NCBI GenBank assembly: GCA_965203365.1 | Contig: OZ241878.1 | Span: 2,852,001-2,916,000 of the forward strand | Origin: VYFG01 sp965203365 | GTDB lineage: Bacteria > Pseudomonadota > Gammaproteobacteria > Arenicellales > Poriferihabitantaceae | Length of the DNA: 64,000 nt | Direction of reading: 5' to 3' | In this document: one piece after another, positions 53,865-62,552 of the stretch | How the letters are laid out: each line of letters starts with the position of its first letter | Position numbering within the stretch: position 1 is the first letter of the stretch | Notes under the pieces: model-generated | Told to the model about the DNA's origin: nothing | Databases searched by the model: none | What the model saw: the letters and a program-made list of their open reading frames with translations, nothing else | Translations under genes and position numbers: made by a program

Positions 53865-55214
53865 CCCCACTTCCAGTCTGAAGTGCAACACTTGGCCCGC
53901 TCCCGGCATGAGGGCGTAGCCCGAATGAAGGGAGCGGGGCGGCGACCGGAAAATTCAGCCCCCAAGGGGCTGATTTCGGTCATTGATGGCATCCATCTCG
54001 ACGCCAAGGAGTCTGACAGAGGCGATTTCACGACGCCAGGGTCGACTCGGGCCGGTTTCGGCCGAGCGAGGCCCTGCCCGTCGAACACGGGCTTCTGGAA
54101 AGGGAGGGGAGGGAGAGGAATGACCGCCTTCAGGGCGGGGCGGCAGCGGTGAAGACCTCTTCCGGGGTTCGAACCCCCAGCACCTGGCGGGGCCGGCGGT
54201 TGATCCGCTCTTCCACCGCCTGGACCTGAGATGCCGTCCCCTGACGGAAGTCCGTTCCCTTCGGAAAGGACTGGCGGACCAAGCCGTGGATGTGCTCGTT
54301 CAGGCCCCGCTCCCAGGAATGGTAAGGAGTGGCAAAATCCAAGTCAGCCCCGAAAGCTGCCGCAATCTCCCGGTGCATGGCAAACTCCTGGCCGTGGTCC
54401 GCCGTGCCCGTGTGCACCCGGTCCCGAATCGGGGCCATCCGCCGGACCATGGCCTCGGTCACGGCCGCCGCCGTCTTCCCTTCCCCCCCGATCAGCCCCC
54501 TGAACTTCGAGGCCCGATCTCCCCAGGAAATCCAGGCTCCCCGGGGCATCCCCCCAATGATCAGATCGAGCTCCCAGTCCCCGATCCGGCTCTTGGCCTC
54601 CCCGATCAACGGGCGCTCGGCGATGTCTACCCGACCGGGAAGATGACCGCGTCCCGCGTGTCGGCCACCGCGCCAGTTCGGCTTCTTCCCCCGGCGGCGC
54701 AGGCACCGGTAAAGGTCGCCACCCGCCTGTCGGTCCGCTCTCACCGATGGGTAGATCCATTCCCGGCTGGCCATCACCTCCCCTGGTCGCTGAAACCGGC
54801 CCGCAATGGGCTCTGGGCTCCAGCCGGCCTGCAGCCGGTCCTCGACCACCGCCCAGCGCTCCGGGGTCATCTTCCAGGACACAGCCGAGGCGGCCCGACG
54901 TCGACTCGTCGCCTTGCCCTGGGCTGGCTGAGGTCGATCCCCGCGCTGCCCGCAGTGGCGGGACGTCTCCCGCGCCATCGTGGTGGGATCCCGTTCGAGC
55001 GGGCGGGCGATCTCGCGTTTCGACAAACCCCGATGCCACCCGGCGTGAATCGGGCCTCTTTCGAAATCGGTCAGGGGGTGGTCGCCGGAAGGCATGAGCA
55101 TTCTCCGTTGGTGGTCAACAGAGAGGGTCTGCCATCCTCTGGCCCACTGCCATCCGCCTGACTCAAGCGATCAGGCGACGGGGCTAAGGGTTGCACTTCA
55201 GAGTGGCACGGGGG
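53865..55214 (-). mobile_element. IS30-family element, copy C, complete
   Basis: 1350 bases with ends CCCCACTTCCAGTCTGAAGT (53865) and the complement of CCCCCGTGCCACTCTGAAGT (ending 55214). A subterminal hairpin (CCCGCTCCC...GGGAGCGGG, about 53901-53939) may act as a terminator that protects the element from read-through. The single transposase gene is intact, so this is the likely source of copies A and B. The next 314 bases (55215-55528) hold no recognisable gene. Confidence 0.85.
54130..55101 (-). CDS. IS30-family transposase, intact (copy C)
   Basis: 323 residues. N-terminal HTH (GLSKREIARPLERDPTTMAR), then DDE core: Asp in IGDWELDLIIG, Asp in TGTADHGQEFAMHREIA (IS30 family DRG/DHG...H form) and Glu in YHSWERGLNEHIHGLVRQSF, ending with INRRPRQVLGVRTPEEVF. 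All three catalytic acids are present. This is the only full-length IS30 transposase in the window. Confidence 0.88.
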   Translation of the reverse strand: MLMPSGDHPLTDFERGPIHAGWHRGLSKREIARPLERDPTTMARETSRHCGQRGDRPQPAQGKATSRRRAASAVSWKMTPERWAVVEDRLQAGWSPEPIAGRFQRPGEVMASREWIYPSVRADRQAGGDLYRCLRRRGKKPNWRGGRHAGRGHLPGRVDIAERPLIGEAKSRIGDWELDLIIGGMPRGAWISWGDRASKFRGLIGGEGKTAAAVTEAMVRRMAPIRDRVHTGTADHGQEFAMHREIAAAFGADLDFATPYHSWERGLNEHIHGLVRQSFPKGTDFRQGTASQVQAVEERINRRPRQVLGVRTPEEVFTAAAPP

Positions 55215-55528
55215 CCGGAAATTATCCCGAGAGTTTGGGTGGGTCATGTGCGCTATCGGGGGTTTGACGTGTTCTACGCGGTGCTTTTCATATCTGCTAC
55301 CACAACGGATAAATGATTTTTTTCGCTGGCGGGTTGATGATCTGTCGCACCTCCAGCATCTTGATAGCGTTCTGTCCTGCTTGACTGGGAGACCATTGAA
55401 ATCCCGGAGGTGTCCCAATGGTAGTGCACGGTCTCAAGCCTTTGGATAACAACAATCCTCGGGCCCTATCGTTGATTCTCGGGAACAACCGAATCCCGCC
55501 ACCGCGGGATGATGAGAATATCCGGGAT

Positions 55529-56731
55529 TTAGCTCAAGGGGTCTTCCAGCGGGAAGTCGGAAAGCACCACCGGTCCATCCGCACTGATCCAGACTGGCTG
55601 TTCCAGCTTCACCCCCTCGTGTCCCCCCACGGCTCCGACATAGCTTTCGATGCAGACCACCATGTTTTCTTCGAAGATCCCATCGTAGGCCCCGAATTTT
55701 TCATCTTCCGGGTACCATAAGAACGGATACTCGACACCCAGCCCACAACCGTGGCCGACATCGGCATACCGATTGGCCAGAAATTTTTCCGGCAATCGAT
55801 AGGCCTTTGCTGCATACTCCAAAAAAGACATGCCCGGTGTCAGTAAGGCGATGTTGGTTTCGAGTTGGGCGCGAGAGATGGAGTACAGTTCCTTCTGTGT
55901 GTCCGTGGGCTTCGCATCGCCCACAATCCAGCTGCGAGAGAGGTCGTTGTAAAATCCCATGGGTCCGATCAGGTCGGTGTCAAACGACAGCAGATCACCG
56001 TCTGCCATGACGCGATCGTCGGTTTCCTGAAACCAGGGATTGGTTCGTGGTCCCGAGGTCAGCAGTCGGGTTTCGGGGTATTCACCGCCACGTCGGATAC
56101 TGCCCCCCACCAGCACGGCCAGCGCTTCTTGCTCGGTCATGTCCGGACGGGACTGTTCCCGCAGTTCCCACATGGCCGCTTCGCAGGTAGCCAAGGAACT
56201 TCGAAAGCCCCGAATCTCTTCCAGTGACTTGATGGCCCGGGCGTGTTCCATCACTTTCTTGCCATCCGTCAACTCCAGACAGGATCCCTTCAGAGCGGTG
56301 GCGGTGGTCACATCCAGCCGGTCAACTGCCAGTCGTCGATTGCCACCATCATGCAACTGGACCAGATCACGGATTTCTCGGGCCCACTGGGCGACAATTT
56401 CCGGGGTTCGATAGCCCGTGGCCAGATAGTCCGTGGACCAGGCGACGCGTACCTCATCAATGGTTTCCATTTGCTCCAGCCGGTGGGCGCCAGTCGACAA
56501 CTCAAACATCACCGAAGGGCCGGATGTCAGAATCAGCGCATATCGGCAGAAGTTGTGCATGGTCCAGACCTGCATGTTGCGCGAGCCGTTGGCATAGCGA
56601 ATGTTGATCGGGTCAAAGAGCAGCACGCCCGCGACGTCTTCCCGGCTGGCCATGGTGCGCACATTGTCCAGCCGATGTCGTCGTATCTGGGATTCGTCGA
56701 TAGGTCGGCGAATGTCCATAGGATCGGTCAT
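55529..56731 (-). CDS. M24-family metallohydrolase of the DddP-like subgroup
   Basis: 400 residues from MTDPMDIRRPIDESQ, chosen because this ATG overlaps the upstream stop as ATGA. Pita-bread fold with metal ligands Asp/Asp in SFDTDLIG, Asp in YNDLSRSW, His in DVGHGCGLGVEYPF, Glu in VVCIESYVG and Glu in VKLEQPVWI. VLLFDPINIRYANGSRNMQV and PETRLLTSGPRTNPWFQETD closely resemble the DMSP lyase DddP. The Asp reported as catalytic base in DddP (six residues after the His ligand) is Val here, so DMSP cleavage is doubtful and another substrate is likely. Confidence 0.75.
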   Translation of the reverse strand: MTDPMDIRRPIDESQIRRHRLDNVRTMASREDVAGVLLFDPINIRYANGSRNMQVWTMHNFCRYALILTSGPSVMFELSTGAHRLEQMETIDEVRVAWSTDYLATGYRTPEIVAQWAREIRDLVQLHDGGNRRLAVDRLDVTTATALKGSCLELTDGKKVMEHARAIKSLEEIRGFRSSLATCEAAMWELREQSRPDMTEQEALAVLVGGSIRRGGEYPETRLLTSGPRTNPWFQETDDRVMADGDLLSFDTDLIGPMGFYNDLSRSWIVGDAKPTDTQKELYSISRAQLETNIALLTPGMSFLEYAAKAYRLPEKFLANRYADVGHGCGLGVEYPFLWYPEDEKFGAYDGIFEENMVVCIESYVGAVGGHEGVKLEQPVWISADGPVVLSDFPLEDPLS

Positions 56732-57603
56732 GGCCGGTGCGCCCATCCATCAATGATGTGCACCAACGCCTCCAGACCATCGGTGAGGGCGGCCGGGCCG
56801 GGTTGCAGGATCAGTGGGGACTTGATCTCATATAGATCATCATTTTGGAGTGCCGGGACGGTCTCCCAGCCAGTCCTCGCACGAACCTGTTCTTCACGAA
56901 ACTTGCGCCCACACCATGAGGCGATGAAGATGTCCGGTTTCCGGCGGACGACCTCAAGGGGGTCAACCAGTATCCGGTCCTTGCCAAGGGGTTCACACGA
57001 CAAATCCGGAAAACAGTCGATTCCCCCCGCAATCTCGACCAGTTCGGCCACCCAACGGATCCCCGAAATCAGCGGGTCGTTCCATTCCTCGAAATACACT
57101 CTCGGTCGACGCGCCATGGAGGTCGCCTTGTGTCGCAATGTCTCAATGCGGGCAGCGACGGTTTCGACAAAAGACAGTGCCCGGTCCGCCTGACCGACCA
57201 TGGACCCGAGTTGACAGATCATGGAAAGAATTTCCTCCACTGAGCGCTGGTTGAAGATATGGACATTGATCCCTCGGCGAATCAGGCTCGCCGCGATGTC
57301 GGCCTGCAAGTCGGAGAACCCCAGTACCAAGTCGGGCTCCAGCGCCAGAATCTTGTCGATCTTCGCTGAAGTGAAGGCGGATACCTTCGGTTTTTCCTTG
57401 CGCGCCCTTGGGGGGCGCACGGTGAATCCGGATATCCCGACGATGCGGTGCTGTTCGCCCAGCAGGTAAAGCATCTCCGTAGTCTCTTCGGTCAGGCACA
57501 CAATCCGCGAGGGAAATCGGTCCCCAACAGATGGTGAGGAAGGGGCTTGCGGCTCTTCCCGAAAGCCTGGGCGGCTGGCTAGATGGCTGTCGGTACTCAT
57601 CAA
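56728..57603 (-). CDS. BtuF-like cobalamin-type binding protein without signal peptide
   Basis: 291 residues. Helical-backbone metal/corrinoid receptor fold: RIVCLTEETTEMLYLLGEQH, IVGISGFTVRPPRARK, KIDKILALEPDLVLGFSDLQ and PLILQPGPAALTDGLEALVH. Members usually bind B12 or iron chelates for ABC import, but no secretion signal is visible (Ser/Pro-rich start), so it may be cytoplasmic and serve another role such as cofactor delivery. It is the middle gene of an operon: the M24 gene overlaps its stop by 4 bases and the TPP enzyme lies 72 bases upstream. Confidence 0.75.
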   Translation of the reverse strand: MMSTDSHLASRPGFREEPQAPSSPSVGDRFPSRIVCLTEETTEMLYLLGEQHRIVGISGFTVRPPRARKEKPKVSAFTSAKIDKILALEPDLVLGFSDLQADIAASLIRRGINVHIFNQRSVEEILSMICQLGSMVGQADRALSFVETVAARIETLRHKATSMARRPRVYFEEWNDPLISGIRWVAELVEIAGGIDCFPDLSCEPLGKDRILVDPLEVVRRKPDIFIASWCGRKFREEQVRARTGWETVPALQNDDLYEIKSPLILQPGPAALTDGLEALVHIIDGWAHRP

Positions 57604-57675
57604 GGCGGATTGGTTATTCGTATATCTTGGTCAAAGCCTGCTGGAGAGGGGGGTGAATGGCCCCAGGAAGGGTCA

Positions 57676-59277
57676 TCAACCACCGGATGGGGCTGGCAAA
57701 AACCTGTCTTCGGGCAGTTCGATCACGGTGGGCACATCCCGGCCTTGGGCATCGATCAAGGCTGATGCCAGGGCGTCCGGATCGTCTACCCGGGTAGCAG
57801 CACAGCCGTAGGCTTTCGCCAAGGCCAGAAAGTCCGGTGAATGGATATCACAGGCAATGGGTTCCATGCCAGCATTCCGAAAGTTTTTTGCGATCTCGGC
57901 AAACGAATGATTGTGCCAAAGTAATACTGCCACCGGGATTTTTGCCTGGACCGCCGTGGACAGTTCGTTGAGGGTGTATTGGAAACCACCGTCACCGACC
58001 AGGGCGATGACGGGACGGTCCGGCCGAGCCAGCCGGGCGCCCAATGCGGCAGGCAAGGCAAACCCTAGGGTGCCGTATCCCGTGCTGGCGGAGGCTAAAC
58101 TACGGGGGGCCGTCGCATCGTACTGGAAGGCGGCAAAATAGACCGGTTGGGTGGAATCGCCGACGAGGATATGGTCGGGCAGGGCATGATGCAGCGTTTC
58201 ATACAAGGCGCTGAACCCGGGATGACAACCTTTTGCGAGCTCCTCGCGAACCGCCTTGGTCCGAACGGCTCCCGGACCAGGTCGTCTGGCCTGAATTCGG
58301 GGCAGCAGGGCCCCTAGGCTGAGTTGGCTGTCACCGAGGAGAGCGACCGTCGGTCGCTGGTTGCGGCTGAATTGCCGCGCATCAATGTCAATGCGGATCA
58401 GGCATGGGGACATACGGGCATATTGCTTCATAAAGAAATCATAGTCGGTTTCGCCAAACTCCGTACCGACCGCAAGCAACACATCGGCCTGCTCGTAGAG
58501 GTCCTGGATGGCCTCCTGGGCCGGGCTGTTGCCGACATGGAGTGGGTGGTCCTTGGGCAGGATGCCCTTGGCGTTTACCGTCGTGGTCACCGGGGCGTCG
58601 AGTTTTTCCGCCATCGCCCTGCAGACATCCGCGGCCTCCACCGCACCACCCCCCAAGGCTAGGACCGGGGATTTCGCATTGTTCAGCAGTGCGGCGGCAC
58701 GTTCAATATCGTCTGGATGCGGGGCCGGCCGAAGCGGGGTTTCCCAAGGTTCAGGCTGGATATGGTCCGCCTTCGCCGTAATAATGTCCAGCGGGAGGGT
58801 GAGGTGAACCGGCCCCGGTCGTTCACTGCGGAAAATCGCAAACGCCCGGGCCAGGACCCGCGGCATTTCATCCGGCCGGGTCAGAGTATGACTCCATCGG
58901 CTGCATTCTGCCATGACGGCCTGCAGGTTGGACGTTTCATGTAGTCGACCCTCGCCGAGCCCCCTCTGATAGGTCTTGTTGTCGGCGGAGACGACCAGCA
59001 TGGGGACCGAATCTGCCAAGGCCTGGGCCATGGGTGTGGCGATATTGAGGGCTCCCGGTCCGGAGATCGTGATGCACAGCGCGGGCTGGCCGCTGATTCG
59101 AGCGTAGCCATCGGCAAGAAATCCGGCCCCTTGCTCATGCCGCGGCGTGATGTGGCGGATTCCCGTTTTCGGTAGTCCACGGTACAGTTCGATATTGTGG
59201 GTCCCGGGAATCCCGGAAGCCACTTCAATGCCGTAGGCGTCCAGAAGCTGGGCCAGGCACTCACCAGTAGTCGTCAT
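57676..59277 (-). CDS. ThDP-dependent decarboxylase (5-guanidino-2-oxopentanoate decarboxylase/AruI-like)
   Basis: 533 residues, acetolactate-synthase fold. The catalytic Glu48 lies in TPRHEQGAGF, and the ThDP motif begins VGDGGFQYTLNELSTAV and ends LLWHNHSF. GIPGTHNIELYRGLPKTGIR and ALADSVPMLVVSADNK resemble the AruI branch, which decarboxylates 2-keto acids from arginine transamination. Generic TPP enzymes with the same look exist, so the substrate is open. It is the first gene of the operon with the BtuF-like and M24 genes. Confidence 0.78.
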   Translation of the reverse strand: MTTTGECLAQLLDAYGIEVASGIPGTHNIELYRGLPKTGIRHITPRHEQGAGFLADGYARISGQPALCITISGPGALNIATPMAQALADSVPMLVVSADNKTYQRGLGEGRLHETSNLQAVMAECSRWSHTLTRPDEMPRVLARAFAIFRSERPGPVHLTLPLDIITAKADHIQPEPWETPLRPAPHPDDIERAAALLNNAKSPVLALGGGAVEAADVCRAMAEKLDAPVTTTVNAKGILPKDHPLHVGNSPAQEAIQDLYEQADVLLAVGTEFGETDYDFFMKQYARMSPCLIRIDIDARQFSRNQRPTVALLGDSQLSLGALLPRIQARRPGPGAVRTKAVREELAKGCHPGFSALYETLHHALPDHILVGDSTQPVYFAAFQYDATAPRSLASASTGYGTLGFALPAALGARLARPDRPVIALVGDGGFQYTLNELSTAVQAKIPVAVLLWHNHSFAEIAKNFRNAGMEPIACDIHSPDFLALAKAYGCAATRVDDPDALASALIDAQGRDVPTVIELPEDRFLPAPSGG

Positions 59278-60455
59278 ATCATTCCCCCTAACTGACTGGT
59301 TCGACAGTCACCACCTGCGGTGATGGTGCGCCTGTCGAAGTGGGTTGCCAAACTACAATGTTTCGGACGCCGACCGGTTGGGTGCGTTCTTGATCGTCCG
59401 AAAGGCGACTTTACCCGATTCGACCGTCGGATCAGCGGGATTTTTCACGCAGCCCGCATGGTCCCCTTTTTCGTTGGCCATCGCTTGTCACGAGACCACG
59501 AGGGGGTGGGTCTGGTGCGGATGTGATGAGGCCGCGCCGCATGACGTAGAAATCAGCACTCCACTCGCGCATCCGTGAAGCACTGAAAGCCCCGTAGTCA
59601 CAATGGCTTGCAGCCCGTGCGGCGTTTCTGGCCCTTCCGATCCTCGAACCCGCTGCCGTTACCCGGCGTGTTCTGGGTGTTCCGCGACGGGGGGGCTCAA
59701 TCTGTCCCTTGGGGGCTGAATTGCCCGGTCGCCGCCCCGCTCCCTTCATTCGGGGGATGCCCTCATTCCGGGAGCGGGGCGGGTGTTGCACTTCGGACTG
59801 GAAATGGGGCCTGGATTGACTGATCCGGCTGGTTTGGCGGGAATTCTTGGATTAATCCATTTCGGAAACTCCACCGGGCTCCGAGCATCGGCCACTACCG
59901 TAACCAATGACAGGATCATGGTCGCGGACTTCGGAGTGGCCGCTGTCGATATTTGCTCCGCTGCGGCCGGTGATGGCCTGAAGGACTGCGATCATCGATC
60001 CATACGACCTCCTCGCTGGTTCGGTCCTTGCCATCTGAATCCGGCTTGTTGGCTTCCGACATCAATTCCACCCACCGCTAGACTGGTTTGATTTTCCAAG
60101 GATTTTCGACAGGCTCTGAGACCGCAAAAGTCGCATGAAGATGGAGGATCCAGTCCTCCAGCCAGTCGACCACCGGTGGATTCACACCTGCCCCCATAAT
60201 CATTTCGGCGCATTCGACGCGCTGCGCCTCCCTGATCCCAATCATCGGCTTCGTCGGATGCATCATCCGTCGTGCCATCAAGGCGGGTCTTGATCCTTGT
60301 GTGTGTCCGGTTGCCGCCCTTCAGCATGCTCCGGTCAGCATCCGCGCCGCCCGGGATGCGTCGTGTTTCCATCAGCCGGTTTTGATTTGGTGTGAAACCC
60401 GGTACACTCCACTTCCCCCATGCCACCAAGACTCCATAGTCGTGGACCTCCTGTG
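59278..60455. other. 1.2 kb mostly gene-free, with one solo IS30 end
   Basis: Frames here lack family likeness. At 59690-59809 there is a solo right end of the IS30 element: the subterminal hairpin and the repeat complementing CCCCATTTCCAGTCCGAAGT, about 120 bases, with no transposase. The stretch 59830-60420 holds no recognisable gene. The last 60 bases lead into the aminotransferase gene. Confidence 0.45.
59690..59809 (+). mobile_element. Solo IS30 terminal fragment
   Basis: Contains the hairpin CCCGCTCCC...GGGAGCGGG and a terminal repeat ending GGAAATGGGG, matching the right part of copy B (43496-43585) with a few changes. No other IS30 sequence is adjacent. Confidence 0.65.
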
Positions 60456-61721
60456 ATGAAGCTCTCACACTTGGCGGACCAGATCCAGATATCCCCCATT
60501 CTCGCGTTCGCGGCAGAAATCAATACCCGAAAGTCGGCTGGCGAGACGTTGTTCAATCTCACTGTGGGGGACTTTGACCCCCGCATCTTTCCGATTCCGG
60601 AAGCCTTGACTGAGGCGACTGTCCGGGCCTACCGGGATCATCAGACCAACTATCCGGGAGCCGCTGGACTGATCAGTCTTCGTGAAAGCGTTGCCCATCA
60701 GCTCAATCGGACCTGTGAACTGGATTACCGACCCGATGATGTCATCATTGCAGGGGGATCAAGACCGGTGATCTATGCCGCCTACCGGACCATCGTCGAC
60801 CCGAAGGACAAGGTGGTCTTTCCAGTACCGTCTTGGAACAATGAACACTACGCGAGGATGTGTGGTGCCGAAATCGTCCCGGTCGAAACCGGGCCCGAAA
60901 ACCGCTTCATGCCCACGGCCGCGATGTTGGAGCCCCATCTGGGGAATGCCAGTCTGCTGGCGTTGTGTTCTCCACTCAATCCGTCGGGCACGGTGCTGTC
61001 CACCCAGGACCTGAAAGGCATCTGTCAGTTGGTGGTGACCATCAATCGTCGCCGAAGCGCCCGCCAAAAACCGTTGTACGTGTTGTTCGATCAGGTGTAT
61101 TGGATGTTGACCTTCCCGGGGACCGACTTCGTGCATCCACTTCGGGTCTGTCCTGAAATCCAACCCTACGCCGTCTTCGTCGACGGCATGTCCAAAGCCT
61201 TTGCTGGAACAGGACTGCGGGTGGGTTGGGCTACTGGCCCCCTCCATCTCCTGGACCAAATGGTATCCGTCGTGGCCCATATCGGGGCGTGGGCACCCAA
61301 ACCGGACCAAGTGGCGGCTGGAGAATTCCTGCTTCAGGGGGCGGCCGTGGACGCCTATCTGGCCACTTTCCGGAAGGCCCTGGAGGAGCGGCTCGCGGGT
61401 TTCTACCAAGGTTTCATGGGACTGCGGGACCGTGGATTTCCGGTGGATGCCATGGCGCCCCAAGCCGCGATCTATTTGAGCGTCAGAATGGATCTGCGTC
61501 ATCGGGTGGACGCCGACGGCCGGACATTGGTCTCGGACGAGGCGGTCTTGCAATATCTGTTGGACCAGTCTCGTATCGGGGTGCTGCCGTTTTCCTGGTT
61601 CGGCGCCCGGTCTCGGGGCAACTGGTTCCGGATTTCAGTGGGAACCTGTCAAATCGAAGACATCCATCCCGTGGTCGATGGGTTGGCATCGGCGTTTGAG
61701 CGGTTACGGCCGACCGGTTGA
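60456..61721 (+). CDS. Class I/II PLP-dependent aminotransferase
   Basis: 421 residues from MKLSHLADQIQISPILAFAA; ATG at 60420 would add 12 residues. PLP-binding features: Asn in SPLNPSGTV (175-179), Asp212 in YVLFDQVYW and the Schiff-base Lys247 in FVDGMSKAFAGTGLRVGW. NLTVGDFDPRIFPIPEALTE is typical of the AspC-like fold I class. The amino donor is unknown. It could feed 2-keto acids to the decarboxylases on either side. Confidence 0.85.
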   Translation: MKLSHLADQIQISPILAFAAEINTRKSAGETLFNLTVGDFDPRIFPIPEALTEATVRAYRDHQTNYPGAAGLISLRESVAHQLNRTCELDYRPDDVIIAGGSRPVIYAAYRTIVDPKDKVVFPVPSWNNEHYARMCGAEIVPVETGPENRFMPTAAMLEPHLGNASLLALCSPLNPSGTVLSTQDLKGICQLVVTINRRRSARQKPLYVLFDQVYWMLTFPGTDFVHPLRVCPEIQPYAVFVDGMSKAFAGTGLRVGWATGPLHLLDQMVSVVAHIGAWAPKPDQVAAGEFLLQGAAVDAYLATFRKALEERLAGFYQGFMGLRDRGFPVDAMAPQAAIYLSVRMDLRHRVDADGRTLVSDEAVLQYLLDQSRIGVLPFSWFGARSRGNWFRISVGTCQIEDIHPVVDGLASAFERLRPTG

Positions 61722-61791
61722 TCGTCCGGGGTACTTAAGGCCACGTCCCCATCTCTTCCGGGGGCGGATGTCAACGCCTGCCTGATCCATG

Positions 61792-62292
61792 TCAGACCCG
61801 ATGGTCTTGAGTCGTCCGCTCCGGCCAGATCGTAGAATGGGCGAGCCGACGACCCGGACCTGCTACTTTGTCGGATATCCGGTCGTTTCGTTCAACATCT
61901 GGTTGGACAGGACGCGGGCAGGCAAAACCCCAGAAAAAATAAAATCCTGAACCCAGGGTCGCTTCCAAGCCGAGTAGTCCGCCTTCCCGGCGAATGACGT
62001 TGGCGGCGAGCACTGCGACGAAGATGCCGACCACGAACACATCGGCCATGGACCATCGACTGATCCGGTCCGCCATGTTTCGCAGGGAGCATGAAAGAGC
62101 CGGCTCGGGCAAGTAGCTGAGGGCCAGCATCAGCCCCGCCGGAATCACGAGACTGAACAGTGCGACCAGGAACGCCACCAGCCGGCCCCGGTTTGCTGGC
62201 CTTTCGAGGATGGCCCCCAGCATACTTCGGAAGCGTTGATAGCCGGCCTGTTGGCCGGTGAGGTCCAGGGGGTTCAGCAGGTTGTCTGCCAT
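61792..62292 (-). CDS. PqiA-like small membrane protein
   Basis: About 166 residues from MADNLLNPLDLTGQQAGYQR; the frame is open upstream to 62439 but that part is not family-like. Membrane segments LVAFLVALFSLVIPAGLMLA and ISRWSMADVFVVGIFVAVLA match the PqiA family, whose hallmark is the WSM.DVFV motif. FYFFWGFACPRP would be the next segment, followed by a hydrophilic tail. Full PqiA has two such domains; this is a single, perhaps shortened one. Confidence 0.5.
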   Translation of the reverse strand: MADNLLNPLDLTGQQAGYQRFRSMLGAILERPANRGRLVAFLVALFSLVIPAGLMLALSYLPEPALSCSLRNMADRISRWSMADVFVVGIFVAVLAANVIRREGGLLGLEATLGSGFYFFWGFACPRPVQPDVERNDRISDKVAGPGRRLAHSTIWPERTTQDHRV

Positions 62293-62552
62293 GGGGACCA
62301 CCCAACTCGGGGTTTGCGGGTGATCTGCAGGATCTGCGGGCCGAAGTTCGCCAGATCGGCTTCGTCTATGAAACCCGTGTGATCGACAGCACGGACTGGG
62401 TGAGACCCGACCAGAGGAGCCATCGGCCGTCAGCAGCAAAATCAGGCCCAGGATTTTTTCATGTCAGCGCGGTCCTCTGGCAGGAGATTGAGGGGGATTG
62501 GGTGGGACCGCGGGTCATATACGATGGGCGTCTCAGAGAGCCGTAGCCGACA

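Noticed and set aside
59432..60468. Open frames on both strands between the TPP enzyme and the aminotransferase
   Set aside because: Low-complexity translations without family likeness; part of the region is a solo IS30 end.
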